From positions 2,170,001 through 2,234,000 of the forward strand of contig NZ_CP190246.1 in assembly GCF_039652435.2 (NCBI RefSeq): a stretch of 64,000 bases of DNA, in the 5' to 3' direction. The DNA comes from Niabella insulamsoli (GTDB lineage: Bacteria > Bacteroidota > Bacteroidia > Chitinophagales > Chitinophagaceae). The translations under genes were made by a program, and so were the position numbers. The notes under the pieces were generated by a model. The model saw nothing but the letters and a program-made list of their open reading frames with translations, did not search any database and was not told where the DNA came from. Each line of letters opens with the position of its first letter. Within the stretch, counting starts at the first letter, position 1. This document shows positions 17,071 to 27,193 of this stretch, piece by piece.

Positions 17071-17886
17071 ATGAAAAATAAACTCACCGAAAGCGATGTG
17101 CTCAGCTACCAGCAAAACGGATTTCTTATTATTGAAGATTTCCTATCAGACAGCGAACTCGCCGATTGGCGCGTCGCTGTTACAGAAGCGATTGCAGCGC
17201 GTAATGGCATTAAAATTCCCGGACAAAATATTCTCGTGGGGATGGACGACGGCATCAATGAAGATGCAGAATATTTCTCAAAAGTTTTCGACCAGCTGAT
17301 TAATTTGTGGCAGACAAATGAAAAGGTAAAAAAAATCATGCTCGATGAGCGTCTTGGAGCAATGGCGGCTACCCTGGCCGGTGCAGATGAGATACGCATC
17401 TGGCACGACCAGGCGTTGTTCAAAAAGCCCTGGGCCAATCCTACTTCCTGGCATCTCGATACCCCTTTTTGGTCCTTTTCCGAAAGAAATGCCTTATCCA
17501 TTTGGGTAGCGCTCGACGACGCCACGGCCGAAAACGGATGTCTTTATTTTATCCCCGGTTCGCACAAGGAAACCACTTTTGAAAACAAGGGAATCGGGAA
17601 AAACATGGATGGTGTTTTCTCGATCTACCCACAGTTTGCCCACCAAAAACCGGTCGCTTCAAAAATAAAAGCCGGCAGTTGTTCATTCCACAACGGATTG
17701 ACAATTCATGGCGCCGGCGCCAATATGACCAACGGCTATCGTCGGGCGATGACATGCGCCTACATGCCCGGAGGAAGCCGGTTTAATGGTCAGCAAAATG
17801 TTTTACCCGAAGCTTATTTTCAATCACTGAAGGTCGGCGATTTGCTCAACAATGATGAACAAAACCCACTCATCTATAAACGATAA
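17071..17886 (+). CDS. Phytanoyl-CoA dioxygenase (PhyH) family Fe(II)/2-oxoglutarate oxygenase
   Basis: A 271-residue cytoplasmic protein with no signal peptide. The double-stranded beta-helix core has the iron triad His128-x-Asp130 (WHLDTPFW) and His213 (LTIHGAG), and Arg224/Arg225 (GYRRAMT), one of which should bind 2-oxoglutarate. LDDATAENGCLYFIPGSHK is characteristic of PhyH. The start at 17071 is preceded by a four-codon ATG-to-TGA reading frame at 17060. The family hydroxylates very varied small molecules; the substrate here is unknown. It lies upstream of a SusC, SusD, GH106 run on the same strand (228 bp gap) and divergent from an AraC regulator, which suggests it modifies a sugar released by that locus. 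Confidence 0.88.
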   Translation: MKNKLTESDVLSYQQNGFLIIEDFLSDSELADWRVAVTEAIAARNGIKIPGQNILVGMDDGINEDAEYFSKVFDQLINLWQTNEKVKKIMLDERLGAMAATLAGADEIRIWHDQALFKKPWANPTSWHLDTPFWSFSERNALSIWVALDDATAENGCLYFIPGSHKETTFENKGIGKNMDGVFSIYPQFAHQKPVASKIKAGSCSFHNGLTIHGAGANMTNGYRRAMTCAYMPGGSRFNGQQNVLPEAYFQSLKVGDLLNNDEQNPLIYKR

Positions 17887-18114
17887 ACTGCGACGGGATG
17901 GGCATTTAAACTCCTATCGGCTGTAGAACAATCATGTATTAACATTCGTCAAAACGGAGCAATACTGATATCGGTTGGAAGCTTACCCCAGACTGCATCT
18001 ATTTCTACAAAAAATGAGTTGTATTAACACCCATCCCCTCTCAAACCAATACTCGCCTGCGCACCGCCATGTGTATGTTCAGGTTGCGGCCGGCCGCTAT
18101 TCAAAATCATAAAA

Positions 18115-21100
18115 ATGATCATCATGACAAACCACTTCGGCATCTTCTTCATCAGGCTTAAAAAGCCACTACTGATCTTCCTCCTTCTGCTGCTCTCACA
18201 CCACATTACGTTCGGGCAGGGCCGTGTTATCAACGGCACCGTGACGGACAAAGATGGTAATCCGCTGCAAGGCGCCACCGTATTTGAAAAAGGCCGTCCC
18301 GAAAACGGAGTCGCCACAAATGCACAGGGCCGCTTTTCGCTCAACGCGATTAGTGAAACAACGACGCTTGTCGTTTCCTTTGCCGGCTACAACGAATTGG
18401 AACAAACCGTGCCTGCTACGGGCGGAACAGCCCTTGTTATTGCCCTGGAACGCAAGGAAGGCAATATGGACGAGGTTATTGTAATTGGTTATGGCACGGC
18501 CAGGCGCGGCGACTTTTCCGGCGCTGTCAGTTCCGTAAAACTCGAAAATTCTCCCATCGCCCTGGTGCCTAATTCCAACCCGCTTGATGTTTTGAAAGGT
18601 AGTGTTCCCGGGCTCACCATCGGCGTTGCCAATTCCGCCGGAGACCAGCCTGCTATGTTGATTCGGGGGCAAAATTCGATCCGGGGCGATAACAACCCGC
18701 TCATCGTGTTGGATGGGGTCATTTTTCAGGGAAGCTTGAATGATATCAATCCCAATGATATTGCTACGGTTGACATACTTAAAGATGCGGTTTCAGCATC
18801 CGTTTACGGATCGAGATCAGCGAATGGCGTCATCGCGATTACGACCAAAACGGGTAAGCGCGGCAAGCCTATTATCAGCCTCAACGCCTCGCACGGCCTA
18901 CAGCATTGGCTAAGGCGACCCGTGATGATGTCGGGTGCGGAATGGATTAAATCGGTGAATGACCGCAATAAATATTCGGAAGGATCTACCGACTGGATGA
19001 AACCCGGCGAAATCGAAAACTACAATGCTGGAAAAGAAGTCGACTGGCTCGATGAGATTACGCGCAAGGGCATAATGCAGAATTTTCAGGCGGCAGTTTC
19101 AGGGGCTTCCGAACAGGTCAATTACTATATGTCTTCATCGTATAATAACAATAAAGGCATCATCATTGGTGATAATTTCAGCCGTATTTCGGTATTAAGC
19201 AAAATCAATGCGAAGATCACCAGCTGGCTGGAGCTGGGCATGAACGGCGCCTATAACAAATTAGATTATTCCGGCATCCCGGCCAATGTATCGGCAGCAC
19301 AGTTGATGTCGCCCTACGGTGTGCTCTACCGCGACGATGAAGGAAATCTTGAAAAATACCCTTATACGCAATCGCTGGCAAGCCCACTTTGGGGCATCCA
19401 GGATGGAACGGTTGATAATATGGACCTGCGCCAAAATTTCCGTTTGAATGCTTACGCCACGGTTTCCATTCCCTGGATTAAAGGCTTGAGCTACCGGCTC
19501 AACTATTCAGCCAATCTTGACAAAAACAAATCGGGCACTTTCCAATACGAAACCTATTTTGTAGCAGAAGGAGCCGGCGTTGAGAGGTATCAGCCTACGG
19601 TGGTGAATGGTTTTCTGGCGAACGCCAATGGCAATCAGCAAAACACATCTATCTTTAATTATGTTATAGACAATATCCTGAATTACAAAAACACATTCGG
19701 CGATCATAATATAGATTTCACGGCTGTGGCCACACGCGATTTTTACAGAAGCGAAAGCGTTAACGCCATCGGATCAGACTTCTCTGCCAATGGAAATTCC
19801 CTGCTGGGCATGTGGGGGTTGCACAAAGCAAAAGTGCAGCGCAACGACCTCGCGGTTTCTCAAAGAGGGAATATAGGTTACCTGGCAAGGCTCAATTACA
19901 GTTTTGCAAATAAGTATATGCTGAACGCATCCATCCGAAGGGACGGCGCTTCCGTGTTTGGAGACAGTACCAAATGGGGTAATTTCGGAGCCGTGGGATT
20001 GGCATGGCGTATTTCGGGAGAAGAATTCCTTAAAAGTTTTCAAGCTTTAAATGATCTCAAACTCAAAGTATCATGGGGCCAAAACGGCAACCAGGGCATC
20101 AGCCCTTATGGTACGCTGGCGAGAGTGGTGAACGGCCCGTCCGGAGGCTTTCGCTATGAGTTCTCAAACAGCGGCAGTAATATCTTTTATGGGCTCGCAC
20201 AACAAACACTGGGTAACGCCGACCTCGGTTGGGAAAAAACAACCGCCTGGAACCTGGGCTTTGAGTCTGCCTGGTTTGATGGCCGCCTGCAGCTGGACCT
20301 GAACGTTTACAAATCACAAACAACCGATCAGCTGTTCGTTAGAGAAATTCCAATCATGACCGGTTTTGGATCCATCAACGCTTCGATGGGAAAAGTTGCC
20401 AACAAAGGCCTGGAACTCGCGGTTGCCACCGTAAATATCCAGCACAAAGATTTCAGGTGGTCGAGCACCCTGAACTATCATATCAACCGTAATAAGCTGG
20501 TTGAACTTTATGGAACCGACAACGATGGCGACGGCATCGAAGACGATGATATCGCCAACAGCCTTTTTATCGGCCGGTCGCTTGGCGCCATTTACGGATA
20601 TGAGCAAATTGGTATCGTGCAAGTCGGCGATGAGGAATATATCAGCCTTAACGGAGCTGCACCCGGCGACCCCAAATACAACGACATTGACGGCGTCCCT
20701 GGCATATCTGTTAACGACCGGAAAATTTTGGGATACACAAAAGAGAATTTCACGATGGGCTTCAGCAATACTTTCAGTTATAAAAATTTTGAACTTTATG
20801 GCCTTATCGCCGGCATTTTCGGAGGCAATGATTTTTACCTACGCCAAAACACAGCGGCTTATCTTACCCGGTCGAACAGGTTTAATGACAATGCTATTTC
20901 TAAACCTTACTGGACAACCGATAACGCCAGCAATACCTATCCATCGGCGACCTATTCCGCCGATGCGCGGTTCCTGGGCCTTCAATCGAGGGCGTTTGTC
21001 AGGCTGCAGGATGTAGCTCTTTCTTATACTTTCCGGCAGCCATGGGTCGATCGCATGCATTTTTCAAACCTGCGGCTTTTTGTTTCAGGAAAAAACCTGG

Positions 21101-21210
21101 CGATCCTTACCAAATGGGAAGGCGGCGATCCCGAACTGGGAAATGCAGTACGGGATAACACGATCCCCGTGCCCGCAACATATGCTTTCGGTATTTCAGC
21201 CTCATTCTAA
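18115..21210 (+). CDS. SusC/RagA-type TonB-linked outer-membrane transporter
   Basis: 1031 residues. Signal peptide to about residue 35 (HHITFGQ), carboxypeptidase-D-like regulatory domain (about 37-120: VINGTVTDKDGNPLQGATVFEKG), TonB box region (DEVIVIGYGTARR), plug domain (about 130-245: LKGSVPGLTIGVANSAGDQPAMLIRGQNSI ... VDILKDAVSASVYGSRSANGVIAITTK) and a beta-barrel to the C terminus ending in Phe. There is no N-terminal STN signalling domain, so it is not expected to signal to a FecR/sigma pair. It is paired with the SusD gene 19 bp downstream and probably imports an oligosaccharide containing rhamnose, judged by the downstream GH106. Confidence 0.95.
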   Translation: MIIMTNHFGIFFIRLKKPLLIFLLLLLSHHITFGQGRVINGTVTDKDGNPLQGATVFEKGRPENGVATNAQGRFSLNAISETTTLVVSFAGYNELEQTVPATGGTALVIALERKEGNMDEVIVIGYGTARRGDFSGAVSSVKLENSPIALVPNSNPLDVLKGSVPGLTIGVANSAGDQPAMLIRGQNSIRGDNNPLIVLDGVIFQGSLNDINPNDIATVDILKDAVSASVYGSRSANGVIAITTKTGKRGKPIISLNASHGLQHWLRRPVMMSGAEWIKSVNDRNKYSEGSTDWMKPGEIENYNAGKEVDWLDEITRKGIMQNFQAAVSGASEQVNYYMSSSYNNNKGIIIGDNFSRISVLSKINAKITSWLELGMNGAYNKLDYSGIPANVSAAQLMSPYGVLYRDDEGNLEKYPYTQSLASPLWGIQDGTVDNMDLRQNFRLNAYATVSIPWIKGLSYRLNYSANLDKNKSGTFQYETYFVAEGAGVERYQPTVVNGFLANANGNQQNTSIFNYVIDNILNYKNTFGDHNIDFTAVATRDFYRSESVNAIGSDFSANGNSLLGMWGLHKAKVQRNDLAVSQRGNIGYLARLNYSFANKYMLNASIRRDGASVFGDSTKWGNFGAVGLAWRISGEEFLKSFQALNDLKLKVSWGQNGNQGISPYGTLARVVNGPSGGFRYEFSNSGSNIFYGLAQQTLGNADLGWEKTTAWNLGFESAWFDGRLQLDLNVYKSQTTDQLFVREIPIMTGFGSINASMGKVANKGLELAVATVNIQHKDFRWSSTLNYHINRNKLVELYGTDNDGDGIEDDDIANSLFIGRSLGAIYGYEQIGIVQVGDEEYISLNGAAPGDPKYNDIDGVPGISVNDRKILGYTKENFTMGFSNTFSYKNFELYGLIAGIFGGNDFYLRQNTAAYLTRSNRFNDNAISKPYWTTDNASNTYPSATYSADARFLGLQSRAFVRLQDVALSYTFRQPWVDRMHFSNLRLFVSGKNLAILTKWEGGDPELGNAVRDNTIPVPATYAFGISASF

Positions 21211-21229
21211 AAACCTAAAATTTAATTCC

Positions 21230-23020
21230 ATGAAATGGTATTCCAATAATCTCTGGTTTGTATTTGCACTTTTCTTATTTCTTTCCTGCAAGTCTGATAC
21301 AGAATTTCTGAAAGAAAGGCCGGAAACTTTTTATACAACCGACAACGCTTTTTCTAGTTCGGCTCAGGTCGACCAGGTGCTGATTTCCATCTACTCCAAT
21401 ATCCGCGAAGCCTGGACCAACCCCGCAGAACAAGCGTGGATGTTTGTGTTCAAAGGTAATGGCTCGGATATGTTTGATGTGCCCAGTATTAGAAGAGGCT
21501 CCACGTTCAACAATTATGGTAATATTAATCCTGATAACGGCATCTTCTACAGTATCTACAGTTATTGGTATGATATTATCAACAAATCGAATCTCGCTAT
21601 TTATGCAACCGATCTGCCGCAGGTGCAATGGTCAAATGAGCAGGATAAGAAATATGCACTGGCACAGGCCCGCTTTTTCAGGGCTTTTGCCTACCGCAAC
21701 CTGGGTGAATTATTTGGCGGCGTACCACTGGTGAAAACCATTACACAAACGCCCAAATTTAATTTTGAACGTTCTTCGAGAATTGAGACCTACGATTTTG
21801 CGATTGCAGAATTGGAGGCCATTTTGAACGACCTGCCACAAACCACTGCTGCCGGCGGCAGAATCGTCAGAGGCGCAGCACAGCACAATCTCGCCGAACT
21901 ATATCTGGCAAAAGGTATTCAGATGGAAGCAGAGGGTAATACATCGGGCGGAAAGGAAGCCTATACCAAGTCCATCCAATACGCCAATGAAGTAATCGAT
22001 GGCGGCACTTACGGGCTCATGACCAACCGATATGGAAGCCGCGCCAGCGAGGCTACCATTAGTTTTCCTGTTTACCGCGGCGGCGTTTTCTCTACTGCGG
22101 CGATTGTTGATACCGTGATGCAAACCACCAATGTTTTCTGGGATCTTTTCCAGGATGGAAATGTAAATTATCAGAACGGAAATAAAGAATGTATCTGGGC
22201 CGTGCAAATCGACTATGCGGCGTACAGGGCCGAAGACGGCGAGTCAAAACTTTGTTACTCGCGGGCTTTTTCACCCGTGTTCCGTGACGGCGCCAAAAGC
22301 CATCTTACCGGCACGCTCGAAGATGTGGGCGGCAGAGGTATTGCCGACATCATTCCTACTTTTTATGCCAGAGATAATATTTTTGAAGCAAAATGGGGAA
22401 CCGATATGAGAAATAGCGATGCAGCTTTGCGCCGCCGGTTTAAAGGCAACGTGGCCGCATCTCCGTATTACCGGAAAGAAGTCCCTTGGGAAGTGATGTA
22501 CAACGGCGGCCCCGACGAAACAACGAACAAAAATAACAGCAGCCTTTGCTACCCCGTTTCCTGCAAAATAGCCACCGACAAATATATGGGTATTGCCGAC
22601 GGGGAACAGCGAAGCAACCTCTTTCGCGACGACTACGTAATACGGCTTCCGGAAACCATTCTTTTAAGGGCTGAAGCCAAACAAAGAAACGGCGATAAAG
22701 CCGGCGCAGCGGCTGACGTTAATCTCCTTAGAACAAGGGCGCAATGCAGATATCTGGTCACCGCCGCTGATATGGATGACAATTTTGATCTGATCCTCGA
22801 TGAGAGAGCCCGCGAACTGCTATATGAAGAATGCAGATGGAATACCTTGTTGCGCATGGGCAAAACGATTGCAGTTGACCGGATCAGAAAATATGCCTAT
22901 TGGCCCGAGGCGCAGGCCACCCTTACTTTTGATTATAACCTGTGGCCTATTCCGCAAAAAGTGATCGAAACCAACAAAGACGCGGTCATTGAACAAAATC
23001 CGGCCTGGGTAAACCGATAA
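21230..23020 (+). CDS. SusD/RagB-type outer-membrane glycan-binding lipoprotein
   Basis: A 596-residue protein from the ATG at 21230. The frame is open further upstream, overlapping the SusC end, but this start gives a proper lipoprotein signal (LFLFLSC, Cys20). TPR-rich SusD fold with ARFFRAFAYRNLGELFGGVPLV (about 135-160) and a C-terminal RagB region (ELLYEECRWNTLLRMGK, WPIPQKVIETN ... QNPAW). It acts as the lid of the preceding SusC. GH106 follows 10 bp after its stop, so SusC, SusD and GH106 form one operon. Confidence 0.95.
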   Translation: MKWYSNNLWFVFALFLFLSCKSDTEFLKERPETFYTTDNAFSSSAQVDQVLISIYSNIREAWTNPAEQAWMFVFKGNGSDMFDVPSIRRGSTFNNYGNINPDNGIFYSIYSYWYDIINKSNLAIYATDLPQVQWSNEQDKKYALAQARFFRAFAYRNLGELFGGVPLVKTITQTPKFNFERSSRIETYDFAIAELEAILNDLPQTTAAGGRIVRGAAQHNLAELYLAKGIQMEAEGNTSGGKEAYTKSIQYANEVIDGGTYGLMTNRYGSRASEATISFPVYRGGVFSTAAIVDTVMQTTNVFWDLFQDGNVNYQNGNKECIWAVQIDYAAYRAEDGESKLCYSRAFSPVFRDGAKSHLTGTLEDVGGRGIADIIPTFYARDNIFEAKWGTDMRNSDAALRRRFKGNVAASPYYRKEVPWEVMYNGGPDETTNKNNSSLCYPVSCKIATDKYMGIADGEQRSNLFRDDYVIRLPETILLRAEAKQRNGDKAGAAADVNLLRTRAQCRYLVTAADMDDNFDLILDERARELLYEECRWNTLLRMGKTIAVDRIRKYAYWPEAQATLTFDYNLWPIPQKVIETNKDAVIEQNPAWVNR

Positions 23021-23030
23021 AAAATTTCTT

Positions 23031-26000
23031 ATGATAAGAACAGGTATATGCAGTGTTTTCTTTCTTTTAGGATCCTTATCAGTAAAAGCCCAAAAAGCTT
23101 CGTATGATTTACAAACATCGAAGAATATTTCGCTAAGCGAGCTAAAAGAAAATTTTTTAACGCCGCCGCCCGAGGCGCGGCTACGATGCTACTGGTGGTG
23201 GCTCAACAGCATGGCCACCAAAGCCTCCATCACCAGAGACCTGGAGGAAATGAGGGCCAAAGGATATGGAGGCGCCTCGTTGGTGGACGCTGGCAGCTCG
23301 AGCTACACCCAGGCGCTTAAAACAGCTGCAGGGCCGGTTTTCATGAGCCCGCCATGGATGGAATTATACCAACATGCCGTAAAAGAAGCCGACCGACTCG
23401 GCATAGAACTAAGCGTTAATATTCAGAGCGGATGGAACCCAGGCGGCCCTTTCGTCACGCCGGAATATGCCTTAAAAAAAATAGTCACTGCAGACACTAT
23501 TGTCACAGGCGGCAAGCCATTGTCGCTGCAACTGCCACAGCCTCCGATGAAAATAATGTATCGGGATGTGCTGGTTCAGGCGATTCAAAAACCATCGGGA
23601 AATTTGTTATTGAAAGATGCGGCCATAGCTGATTGGTCCATCAAAACATTCAACCGGTCGATGGGTGGGCAGGGCATTTATCCGCTTTATAAGTTTCGCT
23701 CAGGATTTGATACTGTAACCGCCACCGCGCCGTTACAACAAAATAAGATCATTGATGTAACGGCTCATTTCGATGGTAAAACATTAAAATGGACAGCTCC
23801 TCCCGGAGAATGGATTATTATTCGCTATGGCTGGACCAATACCGGCGCGGTTACTTCTACCACGAGCGACGGATGGAATGGTTTATCGCTCGACCACATG
23901 AGCGCCCAGGCATTTGATCTTTATAAACAGTCGGTGATTAACCCGCTCATTCAAACCGCAAAAGCCGCAGGCAACAGCGTCCGCTTTTTGCAAACAGACA
24001 GCTGGGAAATGGGCGTTATTAATTGGACACAAAAATTCCCTGAGGAATTTAAAAGCCGCCGGGGCTACGACATCAAAGCATTCATGCCGGTGCTGGCGGG
24101 CTATTTGGTAGAAAACCAGGAGCTAACCAATCGCTTTCTTTATGATTTTAGAAAAACAGTCGGCGATTGTATTCTCGACAACCATTACCGGTTGTTTCAT
24201 CAAACAGCTCATGAAAGCGGCATCGGCATGCATCCTGAATCCGGCGGGCCTCACTCCGCGCCCATTGATGCTTTGCAGGTGATGGGCATTAACGATTTTC
24301 CGCAGGGAGAATTTTGGGCGATGGCCAACACCCACCGCGTGTCGGATGCCGCGCGGCTGGCGGTTAAACAAAGCGCTTGTGTAGCCCACACTAATGGCAA
24401 ACGATTTGTTGGCGCCGAAGGCCCCACCAGTATTGGCCCGCAATGGGAACGGTCGCCCCGCGATTTAAAAAGCAATATCGACCGCGTTTTCTGCTCTGGC
24501 GTCAACCGCATCGTATGGCATACATTCACCTCATCGCCCCGGGAATTTGGACTGCCCGGTAATGAATATTTTGCCGGCACTCATATGAACCCAAATGTGA
24601 CCTGGTGGAATGAAGCAGGCAGTTTTGTTTCTTATTTAAACCGCGCCAGCTATCTCCTGCAGCAAGGCTTGTTTGTTGCAGACGTTTTGTTTTACTATGG
24701 CGACAATGTGCCGAATTTTGTCTTCTTAAAAGAAGAGTTTCCTCAGTTGAATTTTGGATATGATTGGGACAAATGCTCACGCGATGTGGTGCTCAACCGG
24801 CTTTCTATTCAAAACGGAAAAATCATTTTGCCCGATGGCATGCAATACCGGCTGCTGGCGCTTCCGCAGGGAAAAGCGATTAGCCTCGACGTACTCCAAA
24901 AAATAGAACAATTGGTCAAAGCCGGAATGACCCTTTGGGGGCCTCGGCCGGAAAGCGCAACAGGCCTCAAACAATATCCGGAAAGCGACCGCCAGCTAAC
25001 AGCTATTGCTGACCGGCTGTGGGGAAAGGTAGAAGGGGTTCGTAACACCGAAAATAATTATGGGAAAGGAAAAGTTGTCTGGGGAACCGATATCAATAAA
25101 GTGTTGCAGGATATGCAGGTAATGCCGGATATCAGTTTTAAAGGAAACCACCCTCAGGCGGCGCTGGATTATTTGCACCGTACCACGACGGAAGGCGATA
25201 TCTATTTTTTATCCAACCCTTTTGAATACAAAGCTTATAATGATTTCGAATATCGATACATTCCTGAAATCCCCGACCGCAATGAACCGATGGAAGTGAG
25301 CTTTCGCGTGACGGGCCGGCAGCCCCAGCTTTGGGATGCAATGTCGGGAACGATTACTGATATTTTAAACTACCGGGAAGAGCAGGGACGAACCGTTATC
25401 CCACTTCATTTTGAACCTGGCGGATCGAAATTTATACTTTTCCGAAAAGACCGGGTAGCGAAGCCGCATATCACCAATATTATCAAAAACGACGCACCGC
25501 TGACCTCATCAGTAGCAAACCTAAGGCCCGGCATTGAACCCATTACATTCGAAGAAAAAAATGGGACAGTACATGCAGCAATAGCAGCTAAAGGCAACTA
25601 TGAGTTCAAGTGGTCAAACGGGAAAACAACAAATCTTGAAGTGGCGACAGGCGTTCGTGAAAAGCCGCTGAACCATCCCTGGCAATTAAAACTGGACCAA
25701 CATTGGGGTGCGGGAAAAACTTACACCATGAAAAATTTGATCTCGTGGACTGCTTCCGAAGATTCTGTATTGAAATATTACTCTGGCAAAGGTGTTTACA
25801 CAACAAAATTTTTTCTTAAGAATAGCGATCTTTCGGGTCAGCGAATATTATTAGATTTAGGAAATGTTCAGGACATTGCGGTGATCAAAGTAAATGGAAC
25901 GCAAAGAGATATTAAATGGTTCTTTCCCTACCGGATCGATATTACGGACGCCGTAAAATCCGGCGAAAACAGCCTCATGGTTGAAGTAGTTAATCTTTGG

Positions 26001-26168
26001 GCCAACCGGCTGATCGGCGACAGCCGGCTCCCGGCAGCACAGCGGCTTACCAAGACCAATATTGTAAAGTTTGAGGCGAAAGATGCTGAAAAATGGCTTC
26101 GGGTATCAGGGCTGTTGGGCCCGGTAAAACTAATTTTTCAACCTGATTATATTTTAAAGAAACAATAA
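23031..26168 (+). CDS. GH106-type alpha-L-rhamnosidase-like glycosidase, secreted
   Basis: 1045 residues with a signal peptide (1 to about 20, GSLSVKAQ). The family opening PPPEARLRCYWWWLNSMATKASITRDLEEM...GYGGASLVD is at about 45-85, and the large barrel region includes LSVNIQSGWNPGGPFVTPE, QTDSWEMGVINWT and MHPESGGPHSAP. A C-terminal galactose-binding-like beta-sandwich (about 890-1035: DLGNVQDIAVIKVNG, SLMVEVVNLWANRLIGD) matches GH106 architecture. GH106 enzymes remove alpha-L-rhamnose from pectic side chains or glycosides. As the last gene of the SusCD operon it probably defines the substrate. I place it by overall resemblance; a related unclassified family cannot be excluded. Confidence 0.82.
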   Translation: MIRTGICSVFFLLGSLSVKAQKASYDLQTSKNISLSELKENFLTPPPEARLRCYWWWLNSMATKASITRDLEEMRAKGYGGASLVDAGSSSYTQALKTAAGPVFMSPPWMELYQHAVKEADRLGIELSVNIQSGWNPGGPFVTPEYALKKIVTADTIVTGGKPLSLQLPQPPMKIMYRDVLVQAIQKPSGNLLLKDAAIADWSIKTFNRSMGGQGIYPLYKFRSGFDTVTATAPLQQNKIIDVTAHFDGKTLKWTAPPGEWIIIRYGWTNTGAVTSTTSDGWNGLSLDHMSAQAFDLYKQSVINPLIQTAKAAGNSVRFLQTDSWEMGVINWTQKFPEEFKSRRGYDIKAFMPVLAGYLVENQELTNRFLYDFRKTVGDCILDNHYRLFHQTAHESGIGMHPESGGPHSAPIDALQVMGINDFPQGEFWAMANTHRVSDAARLAVKQSACVAHTNGKRFVGAEGPTSIGPQWERSPRDLKSNIDRVFCSGVNRIVWHTFTSSPREFGLPGNEYFAGTHMNPNVTWWNEAGSFVSYLNRASYLLQQGLFVADVLFYYGDNVPNFVFLKEEFPQLNFGYDWDKCSRDVVLNRLSIQNGKIILPDGMQYRLLALPQGKAISLDVLQKIEQLVKAGMTLWGPRPESATGLKQYPESDRQLTAIADRLWGKVEGVRNTENNYGKGKVVWGTDINKVLQDMQVMPDISFKGNHPQAALDYLHRTTTEGDIYFLSNPFEYKAYNDFEYRYIPEIPDRNEPMEVSFRVTGRQPQLWDAMSGTITDILNYREEQGRTVIPLHFEPGGSKFILFRKDRVAKPHITNIIKNDAPLTSSVANLRPGIEPITFEEKNGTVHAAIAAKGNYEFKWSNGKTTNLEVATGVREKPLNHPWQLKLDQHWGAGKTYTMKNLISWTASEDSVLKYYSGKGVYTTKFFLKNSDLSGQRILLDLGNVQDIAVIKVNGTQRDIKWFFPYRIDITDAVKSGENSLMVEVVNLWANRLIGDSRLPAAQRLTKTNIVKFEAKDAEKWLRVSGLLGPVKLIFQPDYILKKQ

Positions 26169-26189
26169 GTAGGCGTGATCGCCAAACGA

Positions 26190-27164
26190 TCAAAGGTTTA
26201 TTTTCCGACCCCTTATAAAAGGCACAATTTCTTTTCCAGCGCCAATAGCGTCATTCTGATAATGAAGCGCGGCCGGCGAAGCGCCCACCCATTCGCTATT
26301 TCGCCCTTCGATTTTAACAAGGCCGGTTTGAGGTTCGATGGTCAACACAGTGAATAAAGCATCTTTATAAGGACAGGTGCTTGACAGCCAGGGATAGGAG
26401 TCGTGCACTGCTTTGCTATATGAAGTATGTTTATACGGACTGCCCATCCAGAAGTAAGAAGCTGAATTGATATGAGCATAATGCACGTCTTTAACGGTGT
26501 ATAAGGCATCAATATGCGTATGTCCATTAATCGCGAGTACAATTTTCTTTTTGTAAGCTGCAAGCAAATCCTGCACAGCTTCGGCGTTATCGACGGCAGC
26601 CCAGCCCGCAAGCGGTTGATGGCTGACAACGACCACCGGCTTTTGACTATGCGCAAGTTCCATTTTTAACCAGGCCATCTGCTCATTTCCAATAAACGCA
26701 GGATAGCCGCCTTTATGAGCAGGCGAGCCTTTCTCATTACCATCCAGAAAGATAAAATGGACACCCTTAATTTCCCGGCTGTAATATGGCTGGGGCATCC
26801 CCCAGATCTCCAGGCATTGCTGTTTAGTGTGCCCGGCATCAGTGTCATGATTACCGATAACGTGCATCGGGATATCATGCGCATGATTGAACATGTCGAT
26901 CACCGCCCGGTTCTTTTCAGAAGGGTACGCAAAATCTCCCATCTGGATTAGCGCATCAGGTTGCACAGCCTTCATGTGTTGCACAAAAGCGTTTAGCCGT
27001 TCCTGCCCGTTATGAATCAAATCCTGGTGCAAATCTGCGATCAGCCCGATTTTCACCGGTCTCTTTTTATCGTCGAAAGATGCGAATAGCGCCCTCGGCA
27101 ACTGTAGCGCGATCGTGGCGCCGGCCATATGCTTCAAAAATTTTTTCCGTCTCATGGTATTCAT
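26190..27164 (-). CDS. Calcineurin-like metallophosphoesterase, likely Tat-exported
   Basis: The start at 27164 (MNTMRRKKFLKH) gives 324 residues with a twin-arginine-like motif RRKKFLK and a hydrophobic stretch GATIALQLP; a frame start at 27269 would overlap the upstream gene. All metal-binding motifs are present: ADLHQD, GDFAYP, GNHD, VVSHQPL and NGHTHID. The protein is probably periplasmic, hydrolysing a phosphomonoester or diester; the substrate is unknown. It follows GH95 by 29 bp on the same strand, at the 3' end of the long sialic acid run, and converges on GH106 with 21 bp between. Confidence 0.88.
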   Translation of the reverse strand: MNTMRRKKFLKHMAGATIALQLPRALFASFDDKKRPVKIGLIADLHQDLIHNGQERLNAFVQHMKAVQPDALIQMGDFAYPSEKNRAVIDMFNHAHDIPMHVIGNHDTDAGHTKQQCLEIWGMPQPYYSREIKGVHFIFLDGNEKGSPAHKGGYPAFIGNEQMAWLKMELAHSQKPVVVVSHQPLAGWAAVDNAEAVQDLLAAYKKKIVLAINGHTHIDALYTVKDVHYAHINSASYFWMGSPYKHTSYSKAVHDSYPWLSSTCPYKDALFTVLTIEPQTGLVKIEGRNSEWVGASPAALHYQNDAIGAGKEIVPFIRGRKINL

Positions 27165-27193
27165 TTTTTCATTGTCGAAAATGAGTCGCTTAC

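Noticed and set aside
18030..18037. CCCATCCC as an inverted partner of GGGATGGG at 17895-17902
   Set aside because: The two arms are 127 bp apart and only 8 bases long, which is expected by chance at this composition.
21080..21229. Fifty-residue N-terminal extension of the first SusD
   Set aside because: It overlaps the SusC barrel end and would bury the lipoprotein signal; the ATG at 21230 gives a standard lipobox.
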